In this document: positions 1 through 8,598 of the stretch, in pieces
How the letters are laid out: the number at the start of each line of letters is the position of its first letter
How positions within the stretch are numbered: position 1 is the first letter of the stretch
NCBI RefSeq assembly: GCF_000272405.2
Contig: NZ_AJZM02000263.1
Location: 200 to 36,187 of the forward strand
Length of the DNA: 35,988 nucleotides
Direction of reading: 5' to 3'
From: Vibrio tasmaniensis 1F-187
GTDB lineage: Bacteria > Pseudomonadota > Gammaproteobacteria > Enterobacterales > Vibrionaceae
Notes under the pieces: generated by a model
What the model was told of the DNA's origin: nothing
Database searches by the model: none
What the model saw: the letters and a program-made list of their open reading frames with translations, nothing else
Translations under genes and position numbers: made by a program

Positions 1-117
1 AACAAGGCTACAGTATCGAAAATCGGAAAACTAGTAATTGACTATGTGGCGGGCAGTTCTTCATTTGATAAACCAAATGATTGTGGCTCTATATCATCAA
101 TAGCTAAAAGTAGTTAA
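1..117 (+). CDS. Possible 3' end of an unidentified gene (partial)
   Basis: One frame is open from the window edge for 38 codons and closes with TAA at 115-117. The other two plus-strand frames hit stops within about 40 bases. The encoded tail is hydrophilic and serine-rich at its end (IDYVAGSSSFDKPND and so on). I recognise no family, and an open run of this length can occur by chance. If real, it is the C-terminus of a gene lying to the left, pointing towards the end of the large STAND gene, so the two would be convergent. Confidence 0.25.
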   Translation, partial: NKATVSKIGKLVIDYVAGSSSFDKPNDCGSISSIAKSS

Positions 118-401
118 TCGATTGGGGGATTAAACCACTAATGGATAGGCTGAGTTTAATTTTCGACTGGGCTCAGCTTATCTGAATTTAACGAGTTAGT
201 GCATTAGCAGAGAATCATTTCTGCCCCTTCTTGTGCCAGATAATTAATCTTTCACGACAAGGAGCTTCAGTTTTGTGCCAGTTTATCTAACACCTTATCA
301 GCCCATACTGATTCAGTGTCCAAAGAGGTTGGAACAGTACTTTTTCTGGGTGTTACCAAATTCGTGTAGTGCAAAAATATCCTATATATCGAATGGTATT
401 T
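118..401. other. Non-coding stretch with an imperfect hairpin
   Basis: No convincing gene is seen here. A 9-base inverted repeat (146-154 with 172-180, one G-T pair, 17-base loop) could terminate transcription from the left, but no T-run follows it. The word TTGTGCCAG occurs twice (about 231-240 and 273-282). The stretch lies immediately downstream of the stop of the large STAND gene, which has no obvious strong intrinsic terminator of its own. Confidence 0.4.
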
Positions 402-3400
402 TCATATTCGTCCGATTTGACTTGTGAGCTCAAGGCCAAGTTTATGTTGATTATCTGCCAGCCACCGAAGTAAAAACTCAAAGTTTTTGCGCTTCTCTTC
501 TGAGCGGCGCAAAGTTTTTGCCTCATGTTCCCATATTGACAGCAGTAACTTTGCAATTGCATTTTCTGTGTTTTCTCGCTCGCATTTTGACCAGTTGTTG
601 CTATGTAAGGTTACTGCTTTTCGCAAAGAACTAAGGCTATCTAGACGGATTTGAATAGCTGCGTCAGTAGTCAGCCATCGGGCTGTAGAAGAAAGGTGCT
701 TTGATTCAATCTGTTCTCGTGATAGCCATTTTTCTATCCATGGCCAAAGTGAGGTCGCGAAGTCAGCATGGTGTGACTGCCATAATTTTAAGGTACTATG
801 GTGAACACCATACAAAGCTGACCAAACATCTTCTCTGTAATTCCACGCATGATCTTTGGAAAGCTCAGACGCTTCCTTTATGAAATGGTTAGCCAGTTTG
901 ACAAAGTGCTGAGATATGTTATCTGAACAAAGGTTTGTCATATAGAAAAACTCGAGGAAAGTTTCTGCCCAATGATGATATTCGGGAGAGATACTCAATA
1001 ACTGATTCCATATATACTCTGGGCGCTCTTCTGGTTTCATAGCAGATACCGCCGAAGCGAGTTTTTCAAGCAACCAACACTCATCTTCTCCTGGGTGCCG
1101 TTCAGAGTACTCAGTGCTACGATGATTTATCTCCGCGATGCAATAGACTAAAGCGCTCTTCAGAAACCCAAGTCGATATTCTCTCTCTTCGGGTGAGATA
1201 GTTCCATTTAGATCAGATGCAGAGGAGTGAGCAGCTATCAGCAACTTAAAATCCATATAGCTGCTAAAATGCATTGAACGCATCTCATCGTAGTTAGAGA
1301 AAAGTTCTTTATTACCCATTTGGGTCCAATCTAGATCTGGTGCTTCTAATTTCCCGTCGACAAAATTTTCAATAAGTTTTAAACACCAAAGATTCAGCGT
1401 ATTCCTGAGTTGTTCGGTATCATCTTCCTCGGAAAAATTATGATAACGAGACCTCTGATTTATGAACTCGGTTTGCCTTCTGACATGAGCATGCTCAAAT
1501 ATAAGTCTACGCAATTTTAACAGGTCGTCATGTCGGCTTGGGGTCATTGCTTCAACACCACGCACAAGAAGTGCAACCGCTTCGTTGTGGAAAGAAAAAG
1601 CCAATCTGGCAACTAATTCCCTTAACTCTGGATCTTGTGGTTCTTGCTGCCAAAGAGCAACAATTGCTTCAGCCGCAAAACAGTCCCATTCCCAGGTGGA
1701 AACATTTTCATGAGTGTCAATATCACTATGTGGAGGAGGATTTAAAATGAGTTGAGTTAAGATCTCTTGGCACCACTTAAACAAGTCAGGTTGTTTGTTG
1801 ACCCATTCAATGTGCAGACATAGCAGCACAGCAATTCCACTGCAAAGGGCATTTGTTGATAAGTTTGGAAGCTCAAATTGACCAAATGTATCAATATCGC
1901 TCTCCGTTTGAGGTGAATGACTGTCATTTTGGTCATTTTGCCAAATTTCTTTTATGCTCTTTAGGTCTTGTACGAATGCTTCCAACTCATTCTCAGGCAT
2001 AGGCGTCCCTTCTTCTATAAAGTGCCTGCAGTTTACTTGATATAGAATTAAATCCCGGGATCTGAAAAGACTGTCAAATTGGTCGCTTTGCTCTTTTTCT
2101 GCTTGGGGAGGAGTATAAGTATACGATCTTACTACGCCCTCTTCTGACATGACTGGTGTGTAATTGTCCTTAGTAAAAGAATGGACTAACCGACGAAGCC
2201 TTTCATTATTTTCACAGAGTTGACTCTCAACAATTACTTTTTCCCACTCAATAACTCTGTCCTGTAAGAAATTGGAAATTTTCTCATTGGTTAAAAAAAG
2301 ACGGCTAGAAATATCCCAAAGCTTTAATCTTCGATGAGGGTAGGCATTAAATACCCTTTGAATTTTAGTTAGAGATGAAGGTTGTTGTGGTGATGCTATG
2401 TCCAAGTGGCGACGCCCATTAGCTTGAACTTCACTCTCCCAAAAGTAAAGTTCTGCAATTCCAAGTAAAGGCATAAGAGATTCTGTGAATAGATTTGGTT
2501 CTTTACGTCCGACATCCAATAACAAGTGAAGCATTGCAACTGATTGTGCTCGTTCTAGGACGGTGTGAAGCATAGAATTAATATCAGCAGACTTTAATTC
2601 AGTGTATAGATACTGCTCGAGAGCCATAAGTGCTGATGTCATGATGTTGTTTGGTAGAGGACTTCCTAATCCTGCGGACCAACCAAGAGTTCGACAGTCT
2701 CCGTAGAATGTTTTTGTTGTATCGCCAATCTTTACTTCGAGAACACCTAATGAGACTGAACCGAAGATGTCAGTATGCGTTTTTCTGTCTTCATATATTC
2801 GTCGCTCGAGCCATTGCTCTGAGGCGTGATCAATAAGCCTGCATATTGTTTCTACACCCTCCTCAAAGTTTGCCCTTAGCAAGTCGAGAAAAGGACCTCG
2901 AAAATGTGCGGGAGTGGACCATGAGTGAATGGATTGAAAATCTGCATTCCATTCTCGATAACTTGAAGCATCTGGAATAATGCATGACTTAGGCGTAAAA
3001 AGGCATGACAATATAACTTCACGTGCCACTTCAGGTCGGTACCGAATTATATGCTCAAGCCCCCCTTTTTCTAACACTGCGGAGCGAAAAAACTTGTTGA
3101 CGTCGTTATTTGGTGCATCTTCAGAATGTTTATATTCTATGTCGTAATATGGGTTGCTCCAGTCATAGTAGTAGCTATGGCGTTCATTTTTTATTTTTGT
3201 TGTACGTTCGGATGCCTTAAGTGCAAATTCTACAACTTCTTTTTCACATTCAGGCATTCCTGACAAGGCAAGGATAAATAAATCTGTTATTGAGAATTCT
3301 TGGCTTTGTCTATGTGCAGATGTAGAGAGTGCATATTCTCCGAGTAGAATGCCTATTTCACCAGTTTCTCGTCTGTACCTGGTTTGTGGCTTGGAGTGAT

Positions 3401-5876
3401 CCAACCATAGCTGAGCCACTTTACAAATTTCATTAGGTGCAATTTTGGAAATTTGTTCTCGATAAGCATAAAGGAACTCAAGTACAGCAGGCCAATAGGG
3501 CCAGTTGGGGTATCTGAATGAACAAGCAATATCTGTATCTTTCAGGCCTAACAACTTACCAACTTTCTTCATCCTAGGGTCTGGTAACGTTGCAAAAGCC
3601 AAGAAACGCTTTAGTAGGCGGCGAAGGAGATCGCTATTATCTGATAAAAGTTCATCTTTAAGTAATTCTAAGTGTGTCTTGGAGTCCACGGCAAAGACGA
3701 TAGAATCAAGAAGCAAATCAGCTGTAGAGCCCCCTCCAATTTCTTGGAGACTGCGTAATAGAGTTTTCCAATCTTGCACATCTCTCTTAGTATCAAGCAG
3801 TTCAATACCTAGGAGTCGAATAGCTCGGAGCCATAAAGGGGAATCGATACGAGATTGCAAGAATTCTAGAAGGTAATCCTCCTTAGAATGCAGTAGGCGT
3901 AGACGAGCCCAGTCGGCGAATAAGTCGTGGGCAAAAAGAACATTACTGTATTCATCGATGATCAAAATCCCATTTGATTCGAATTCTTCAACAATCGCTA
4001 TTTCAGAAGAAGGGAGATCTGTCATCGGGATTGAAAGTCGAAGTTTGTCAGCTTGCATTTCTGCTATACGCATCAAGATTAGATTTCGACGGTGACGATG
4101 TTTTCCGCTCAATACTTGGCTTTGCCAAAACCAAGATGCAACACTATTTTCACCAACTAAGGGGTCTTCATAGCCAGATCGATTAATCTGAGATGCTATT
4201 AAATCGAGAACTTTTAGGTTCTGAAGTAGCAGAGCTAAGTGTGGTTCTTGTGCTATTCGACGAATTTTTGGTATAGAGTCCCAAATAGGTGATAGCTCAT
4301 TATGACTCGGGGGTTCACATTCGTATAATGCCCAACCGGAGGTATCAATACCTACGTCATGTAGACGTTCTTCTAAATGTGGCCAATCCTGAGTTTGGCA
4401 AGTAACTATGAGTTCACATAAAGCATCTTCTTTATTTACCCTAAGAATATTCAGTAGGTCAGATACGATTGACAGAGATGAAACTTCAAATACACGGTCT
4501 AATCCGTCAAGCACCAGCAATCTAGCGTTAGAGTAAGATTCGAATACTTGATTAAAGGGCATGCCGAGGTTCAAATCTGCATTGAGTGCAGGTAAGTCTG
4601 GGCGCTCGAGAGAGCTGCCTCCTAGCCAAAGAGTAAGCCCATTCTGCGAGTCCAAGCTTTCTGTGTAGGCTCGAACGAGTGCGGACTTTCCTGCTCCTGA
4701 GGCCCCAAGGACCACTACGGTTTTACTCGCAATTAGATTTTCTTCAAGGGCATTCAATTGCTCGGTGCGTTCAAGACGAATGTCGCCAATAGTGTTTCGG
4801 ATACGTTTACGCGTTAGATCCGTAAATTTCCTAATTGTTGTCCAAGCCTTTTCATGTGACGGCAATACTGTTGCAACTGTGCATTCAAGGTGTTCTAGTC
4901 GTTCACCTTGCTTTGATAGAGCTTTTTCAACATGTTGCTGCCAGGTTTCAAGATGTATGAGTCCATTACGAGTGGCCCAATCACGTAATTCGTCAACACT
5001 CCGAGAGGTAATCTCTTGAAGACAAGCACGAGTAAGAATTCGCTCAGATATTTCTGATTTTGAGGATGCTAATAGAACCTGATAAATAAGAATCTGAGCG
5101 AACTCGCTTGCTGGAAGTTTGGACATTGAGGGTTCAGCTTCGATAGTTGTCTTGAGCTGCTCTTCTATACCTGAAGCAGAGCGTAGGTCTGTTATCCAAC
5201 TTACTGAAGTGAAAAAGTCGGTCCAACTTTTATTGTCCTCTTGAAAGCCAATCGCGACCTGTACGTCTTTAGCATACTGCTTTTCGGCACTTGATGCCTC
5301 GCGATCATCATCTGATATTTTAGGCTTTAGATACTTATCAAATAGGGCATTAATTGCTGCCGTTAGTTTTTTAACCTCAGGTTTTAGTTTTTCATTCTTC
5401 TGTTCAAGTAGTGAAGACCAAGTAGATATGACGTCTATCTCCAGATCTAGCCGTTCTTGCTTTTTTACCTTCTTAATACCTGTAGATGAAGAGATCTTCT
5501 GAGTTTTTAAACTTGCTGTAGTTGCGAATACCATGCGAACATTTCGACCATGTTCTTTATGATATTTGTATGACAACAAAAAATTAAAGATAGATTCCCA
5601 AACTGCATCTGACCTTACGTTGACCGCATCCGTGATATCTTTGAGTTGTGTTTCACTCACATCGACAATTGTTCCATTAGGACTAAGAATAAATCGATCT
5701 AAATCTTCGCGACCTTCTACAACGAGTACTTCATTTTCGGAAAGGTTAACCCATTGCAGCGCAGTGTACGCGACCTGGGTTAAATAGCCTCTAATACTTG
5801 CATTAGCGGCTCGGCTGAGGTCTCCCAAGGTGCTTTCTATATTGGCTATGTCAAGTGAAGTGGCGGTTTGGGTCAT
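402..5876 (-). CDS. Large nuclease-STAND NTPase, candidate Avs-type antiphage protein
   Basis: This 1824-residue, uninterrupted protein has three parts. Residues about 25-330 resemble the Cap4/DUF4297 endonuclease fold: RGYLTQVAY (29-37), an acidic VEGREDLD (53-60), then QLK (77-79), which fits the E...D...QxK catalytic pattern of PD-(D/E)XK nucleases. The NTPase follows, with Walker A GASGAGKS (391-398), Walker B LLVLDGLD (453-460) and a sensor-like VTCQ (491-494), as in STAND ATPases. The remaining roughly 1200 residues look mostly helical, with no repeat I can name. Known Avs proteins share this effector-STAND-sensor layout and, on sensing a phage protein, oligomerise and cut DNA. The antiphage role here is inferred from architecture and from the island context beside a disrupted dinB. 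The gene stands alone on its strand, starts at ATG 5876 with a weak ribosome site, and diverges from dinB. It could instead be a related uncharacterised STAND family. Confidence 0.75.
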   Translation of the reverse strand: MTQTATSLDIANIESTLGDLSRAANASIRGYLTQVAYTALQWVNLSENEVLVVEGREDLDRFILSPNGTIVDVSETQLKDITDAVNVRSDAVWESIFNFLLSYKYHKEHGRNVRMVFATTASLKTQKISSSTGIKKVKKQERLDLEIDVISTWSSLLEQKNEKLKPEVKKLTAAINALFDKYLKPKISDDDREASSAEKQYAKDVQVAIGFQEDNKSWTDFFTSVSWITDLRSASGIEEQLKTTIEAEPSMSKLPASEFAQILIYQVLLASSKSEISERILTRACLQEITSRSVDELRDWATRNGLIHLETWQQHVEKALSKQGERLEHLECTVATVLPSHEKAWTTIRKFTDLTRKRIRNTIGDIRLERTEQLNALEENLIASKTVVVLGASGAGKSALVRAYTESLDSQNGLTLWLGGSSLERPDLPALNADLNLGMPFNQVFESYSNARLLVLDGLDRVFEVSSLSIVSDLLNILRVNKEDALCELIVTCQTQDWPHLEERLHDVGIDTSGWALYECEPPSHNELSPIWDSIPKIRRIAQEPHLALLLQNLKVLDLIASQINRSGYEDPLVGENSVASWFWQSQVLSGKHRHRRNLILMRIAEMQADKLRLSIPMTDLPSSEIAIVEEFESNGILIIDEYSNVLFAHDLFADWARLRLLHSKEDYLLEFLQSRIDSPLWLRAIRLLGIELLDTKRDVQDWKTLLRSLQEIGGGSTADLLLDSIVFAVDSKTHLELLKDELLSDNSDLLRRLLKRFLAFATLPDPRMKKVGKLLGLKDTDIACSFRYPNWPYWPAVLEFLYAYREQISKIAPNEICKVAQLWLDHSKPQTRYRRETGEIGILLGEYALSTSAHRQSQEFSITDLFILALSGMPECEKEVVEFALKASERTTKIKNERHSYYYDWSNPYYDIEYKHSEDAPNNDVNKFFRSAVLEKGGLEHIIRYRPEVAREVILSCLFTPKSCIIPDASSYREWNADFQSIHSWSTPAHFRGPFLDLLRANFEEGVETICRLIDHASEQWLERRIYEDRKTHTDIFGSVSLGVLEVKIGDTTKTFYGDCRTLGWSAGLGSPLPNNIMTSALMALEQYLYTELKSADINSMLHTVLERAQSVAMLHLLLDVGRKEPNLFTESLMPLLGIAELYFWESEVQANGRRHLDIASPQQPSSLTKIQRVFNAYPHRRLKLWDISSRLFLTNEKISNFLQDRVIEWEKVIVESQLCENNERLRRLVHSFTKDNYTPVMSEEGVVRSYTYTPPQAEKEQSDQFDSLFRSRDLILYQVNCRHFIEEGTPMPENELEAFVQDLKSIKEIWQNDQNDSHSPQTESDIDTFGQFELPNLSTNALCSGIAVLLCLHIEWVNKQPDLFKWCQEILTQLILNPPPHSDIDTHENVSTWEWDCFAAEAIVALWQQEPQDPELRELVARLAFSFHNEAVALLVRGVEAMTPSRHDDLLKLRRLIFEHAHVRRQTEFINQRSRYHNFSEEDDTEQLRNTLNLWCLKLIENFVDGKLEAPDLDWTQMGNKELFSNYDEMRSMHFSSYMDFKLLIAAHSSASDLNGTISPEEREYRLGFLKSALVYCIAEINHRSTEYSERHPGEDECWLLEKLASAVSAMKPEERPEYIWNQLLSISPEYHHWAETFLEFFYMTNLCSDNISQHFVKLANHFIKEASELSKDHAWNYREDVWSALYGVHHSTLKLWQSHHADFATSLWPWIEKWLSREQIESKHLSSTARWLTTDAAIQIRLDSLSSLRKAVTLHSNNWSKCERENTENAIAKLLLSIWEHEAKTLRRSEEKRKNFEFLLRWLADNQHKLGLELTSQIGRI

Positions 5877-6248
5877 GGTAATGCTCTGTCTACGATACGG
5901 TTGGTGCGAAAAATGAAGTTTGATTTACCACTCATGATGTATTGCCCTCTGCGTCTGTGATACTCAACACCAAGAGATTAAGAATAATAACTAATTGTTA
6001 TGCAATTGTCTTCATTGTGTTTTTCTTTTCCATCAACCTCTTGGGTATATGTTTAGTAGCGTAATAGTTTCTCATCTTGAAGGTATCTCTTTGGGAAGCT
6101 GACAAGAATCTATTTTCTTTATGGCTGGCTGTATATACAGTATCATTGAGGGGAATTTTCAAAAATTGTTTTGTGTAACGAGTTTTGGGGCGATGAAGAA
6201 GTTAATGTGCGGCAACTCTAGCTTGTTGTGTTCAGTAGGTTTAAGTAA
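5877..6248. other. Divergent intergenic region between STAND gene and dinB
   Basis: This 372-base AT-rich spacer separates two divergent genes and must hold both promoters. I see no gene in it; the longest plus-strand reading frames are under 20 codons. Its clearest element is a LexA-type box at 6125-6140. A short 5-base inverted repeat (5987-6001) is unremarkable. Confidence 0.6.
6125..6140. promoter_or_regulatory. Putative LexA (SOS) box
   Basis: The site reads CTG, ten bases, CAG (CTGGCTGTATATACAG) and is followed by TA. With flanks it matches about 15 of 20 positions of the E. coli-type LexA consensus, the right half being perfect. It lies 108 bases before the dinB start. dinB is a classical SOS gene in many gammaproteobacteria, which makes this assignment likely. 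Whether it also affects the divergent STAND gene, whose start is 248 bases away, cannot be told from sequence. Confidence 0.65.
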
Positions 6249-7301
6249 ATGCAAAGAAAAATCATACATATAGACCTCGATTGTTACTACGCAGCTATTG
6301 AAGCAAGAGATAATCCAGAGTTACGTAATATTCCAATGGCCATCGGGGGGACAAATGGACGAGGGGTGATTTCTACATGTAATTACGAAGCTAGAGCATT
6401 TGGTGTTCGCTCCGCTATGCCAACAGCAAAGGCACTACAACTTTGTCCAAATCTAACTGTCGTTGCAGGTAACATGAAAAAATACCGTCAGGTTTCTAAA
6501 CAAATTCATGAAATATTTGGCCGTTATACATCTGTTATAGAGCCTCTTTCCCTTGATGAAGCTTATTTAGATGTTTCTGATACAAAGTTATTTATGGGGT
6601 CCGCTACATTAATAGCAGAAGATATTCGTCAAACGATTGTGCGTGAGCTAAAAATTACCGCATCAGCAGGAGTCTCGCCTCTAAAGTTTGTATCAAAGGT
6701 TGCCTCTGATGTTAACAAACCCAACGGTATATGCGTTGTTACTCCTAAAGAAATTCAGACTTTCATTGATGATTTAGATCTTGGAAAAATCAATGGGGTC
6801 GGTAAGGTGACGTTAGAGAAACTGAACAATTTGGGGCTGTTCAAAGGTAAGGATGTCAAAGATCTTGATAAGAGCACCTTGATTAGTCACTTTGGGAAAT
6901 TTGGTATTACTCTCTGGGAACGCTGTAATGGTATTGATGATAGACCAGTGGTTGTTGAGAGAGTACGTAAGTCTGTTGGTGTTGAAAGAACTTTTCTGAC
7001 CGATATTTATACAATGGATGAGTGTTTAGAGGCAATTTGTAACCTGTATTCGGAGTTAGAAGGCAGATTGCAGAAGGTACTTGTAGATAAAATGATTTCT
7101 CGTTTAGGCATTAAGTTAAAATTTAGTGATTTTCAGCAAACGACTGTTGAACATAAACATAATAAACTAGAGAGGGATTTTTTTATTAGTCTATGCGAAG
7201 AGGCTTTATCTAGATCTAATGGTCGAGGGATTAGACTGGTCGGTCTTAGTGTTGGTGTTGAACCTATCGAGCATGTTCGACAGATGAGCTTACCGTTGTA
7301 A
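6249..7301 (+). CDS. dinB: DNA polymerase IV (intact copy)
   Basis: This is a 350-residue Y-family translesion polymerase, close to the usual family length. The catalytic metal ligands are present: D9 in HIDLD, and D103/E104 in SLDEAYLD. The palm and fingers signature TCNYEARAFGVRSAMP, the helix-hairpin-helix region (INGVGKVTLEKL) and the little-finger motif KSVGVERTF are all present. The C-terminus QMSLPL fits a beta-clamp binding motif. It probably copies past damaged bases under SOS control, given the LexA-type box upstream. The start ATG has only a weak Shine-Dalgarno (AGTAGG). It is roughly 60% identical by eye to the truncated copy that follows, too different for a recent tandem duplication, and appears more AT-rich, so it probably arrived with the STAND gene. 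Confidence 0.93.
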   Translation: MQRKIIHIDLDCYYAAIEARDNPELRNIPMAIGGTNGRGVISTCNYEARAFGVRSAMPTAKALQLCPNLTVVAGNMKKYRQVSKQIHEIFGRYTSVIEPLSLDEAYLDVSDTKLFMGSATLIAEDIRQTIVRELKITASAGVSPLKFVSKVASDVNKPNGICVVTPKEIQTFIDDLDLGKINGVGKVTLEKLNNLGLFKGKDVKDLDKSTLISHFGKFGITLWERCNGIDDRPVVVERVRKSVGVERTFLTDIYTMDECLEAICNLYSELEGRLQKVLVDKMISRLGIKLKFSDFQQTTVEHKHNKLERDFFISLCEEALSRSNGRGIRLVGLSVGVEPIEHVRQMSLPL

Positions 7302-7319
7302 TTTTGTAAGTGAGGAGTC

Positions 7320-7361
7320 AGCAAAACAGCAGTAAATTTGGACCGTTTTGCTAGATTTTTT
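7320..7361 (+). terminator. dinB: Rho-independent terminator after intact dinB
   Basis: AGCAAAAC (7320-7327) pairs with GTTTTGCT (7345-7352) across a 17-base loop. A run of six T lies at 7356-7361. It starts 18 bases past the dinB stop. Confidence 0.6.
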
Positions 7362-7464
7362 CGTAAGGCGTTATTGTAAGTGATTTTTCTTAATAGAACT
7401 TTAATATTTTCAATATGATTTTCTATCTAATATAGTCATAACTACGTTTTTTACCCGTTAGTTT

Positions 7465-8484
7465 TGCGACGCAGCTGTTGAAATGAGAGATAATCCTGCT
7501 TACCGAAATCGGCCACTTGCAGTAGGGGGGCATGAAAAGCAGCGTGGCGTTTTGAGTACCTGCAATTACGAAGCTCGCAAGTTTGGTATTCGTTCTGCAA
7601 TGCCGACGGGAAAGGCGCTGCAGCTTTGTCCCAATCTGTTGGTTGTTCCTGGGAGGATGTCGGTCTACGTCGAGATATCGAAAAAGATTCGCGAGGTTTT
7701 TTCTCGATATACATCCATCATTGAACCTCTGTCTTTAGATGAAGCTTTTCTTGATGTCACGGATTCGACGCTGTGTCGTGGCTCGGCAACACTGATTGCT
7801 GAATCAATTCGTCGCGATATCTGGAATGAACTTAACCTGACCGCTTCTGCTGGTATTGCGCCGATTAAATTTTTGGCGAAGGTGGCCTCGGATCTGAATA
7901 AGCCCAATGGTCAGTTTGTAATACCTCCACAAGACGTACAATCAGTGATAGATGAATTGCCACTCGAAAAAATCCCAGGCGTTGGCAAGGTCAGTATTGA
8001 AAAGCTCCATCAAGCTGGCTTCTTTACTTGTAAGGACATTAAGGAATCTGACTATCGAGATCTATTGCTCAGGTTTGGCCGTCAAGGCGCATCACTCTGG
8101 AAGCGCAGCCATGGTATTGATGACAGAGAAGTTATTATTGAGCGTGAACGAAAATCAGTAGGCGTAGAGCGAACTTTTACTCAGAATATTTCTACTTACG
8201 CAGAATGTTGGCAAGTAATAGAAGACAAGCTTTTTCCTGAGCTTGAAGCACGTCTAGAGAAAGCTAGCCCAAGTAAAGCTATCATCAAGCAGGGCATTAA
8301 GCTCAAGTTTGCCGACTTCCAGCAAACCACTATCGAGCACATACACGCCTCTCTCGATCGAGAGCACTTTAAAGAACTGTTGAGTGAGATACTCAAAAGG
8401 CAGCAAGGGCGAGAAATTCGCTTGCTTGGTTTAAGCGTAATGCTACAACCCAAAGACCAGATGCGTCAGTTGAGTTTCTTTTAG
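7465..8484 (+). pseudogene. dinB: 5'-truncated second dinB (resident copy, probably inactive)
   Basis: The frame reads CDAAVEMRDNPAYRNRPLAVGG onwards and matches DinB to its end, including SLDEAFLDV, KSVGVERTF and a clamp-binding QLSFF tail. Homology begins abruptly near base 7466-7469. The usual first ten or so residues, with the first catalytic aspartate (HVDMD), are missing, and an in-frame TAG sits at 7459-7461. The first ATG (7483) has no ribosome site. Without that metal ligand polymerase activity is not expected, although a 333-residue protein could in principle be made. The remaining codons show no stop or frameshift, so the truncation looks recent or the remnant is still under some constraint. 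Its composition resembles that of the neighbouring core genes, suggesting this is the original chromosomal dinB. Confidence 0.85.
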
Positions 8485-8546
8485 GGCTGTCTAGTTTAGA
8501 GGGGAATCAGAATAGAGGGGCGTCAAAATAGATGGTATTGAGAAGC

Positions 8547-8574
8547 ACTGACTAGACTTGGTAGTCTAGTCAGT
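8547..8574. terminator. Perfect 12-bp hairpin between convergent genes
   Basis: ACTGACTAGACT (8547-8558) pairs perfectly with 8563-8574 around a TGGT loop. It sits between the end of the dinB remnant and the stop of the convergent RecQ-like gene. T-runs on either side are weak (TTCTAT on plus), so a bidirectional terminator is likely but not certain. Confidence 0.55.
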
Positions 8575-8598
8575 TTCTATATCAATACGTAAGATGCC

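Noticed and set aside
3505..3876. Plus-strand 123-codon reading frame inside the STAND gene
   Set aside because: It is serine/arginine-rich, lacks a ribosome site or family likeness, and lies wholly antisense to a clear coding region.
6249..8484. Recent tandem duplication of dinB
   Set aside because: The two proteins differ at roughly 40% of positions by eye, and the second lacks its start, so separate origins with an insertion junction fit better.
7483..8484. Second dinB as a normal gene from ATG 7483
   Set aside because: It lacks the first catalytic aspartate and any ribosome site; the ATG is simply an internal methionine (AAVEMRDNP).
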